This document shows, piece after piece, positions 62,473 through 64,000 of a DNA stretch of 64,000 nt; within the stretch, counting starts at the first letter, position 1, and each line of letters opens with the position of its first letter. The stretch covers positions 1 through 64,000 of the forward strand of contig NZ_FOAS01000007.1 in NCBI RefSeq assembly GCF_900109735.1, read 5' to 3'. A program made the position numbers and the translations under genes. The DNA is from Atopomonas hussainii (lineage in GTDB: Bacteria; Pseudomonadota; Gammaproteobacteria; Pseudomonadales; Pseudomonadaceae). The notes beneath the pieces were generated by a model. It was not told where the DNA came from, searched no databases, and saw only the letters and a program-made list of their open reading frames with translations.

Positions 62473-64000
<1,528 letters not shown>

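Overview
The window is a chromosomal segment from a gammaproteobacterium of the family Pseudomonadaceae (Pseudomonas in the broad sense). The evidence is gene order: mrcB-lpoP ... cbpA-prrF, pnp-rpsO-truB-rbfA-infB-nusA-rimP, secG-tpiA-glmM-folP-ftsH, greA-carB-carA-dapB-dnaJ-dnaK-grpE, recN-fur-bamE and the dcw cluster down to lpxC. The PrrF-type small RNA and the boxA-bearing rRNA leader agree with this. The species cannot be named from the sequence alone. Base composition looks more moderate than in P. aeruginosa, and several details differ from P. aeruginosa as I recall it: a single prrF copy, carA and carB directly adjacent, and no rlmE beside ftsH.

Layout. 1-530: control region of an rRNA operon reading leftwards out of the window, with three tandem promoters and boxA. 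534-7116 (minus): molybdate uptake and molybdenum cofactor genes (moaB-moeA-rsuA and moaA-modA-modB-modC-mobA). 7289-10633: a small lipoprotein gene and a copper-homeostasis set (copZ, copA, cueR). 10707-19711: a diguanylate cyclase; the mrcB-lpoP cell-wall synthase operon with two small riders; a kinase-like fusion protein; a pentapeptide-repeat, methyltransferase and TfoX-C trio; and the cyclic-nucleotide-binding protein CbpA. 19808-19956: an iron-regulated PrrF sRNA. 20048-28907 (minus): the translation, transcription and RNA-decay operons plus tRNA-fMet and tRNA-Leu. 28918-34262 (minus): secG, tpiA, glmM, folP, ftsH. 34565-46954: yhbY, a DUF4149 membrane protein, greA, carB, carA, dapB, the dnaJ/dnaK/grpE chaperone set and divergent recN. 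47046-48074: fur and bamE, divergent. 48172-64000 (minus): the dcw cluster, read from the right edge as ftsI (cut by the edge), murE, murF, mraY, murD, ftsW, murG, murC, ddlB, ftsQ, ftsA, ftsZ, lpxC.

How the genes work together. Most genes are housekeeping and tightly packed, with many start/stop overlaps (TGATG or ATGA) that point to translational coupling. The non-coding regions are informative. Three promoters of heat-shock sigma-32 type, all with 13-nt spacers, precede ftsH, dnaK and grpE. A LexA box precedes recN, a Fur box overlaps the prrF promoter, and a MerR-type dyad precedes copA. The carA leader carries an 18-codon reading frame whose stop lies in the loop of a terminator-like hairpin.

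I found no insertion sequences, prophage, CRISPR arrays, toxin-antitoxin pairs or defence genes. I do not see a new multi-gene system here. The points most worth following up are the carA leader, the single-copy prrF, the missing rlmE, the kinase fusion protein and the pentapeptide/methyltransferase/TfoX-C trio.
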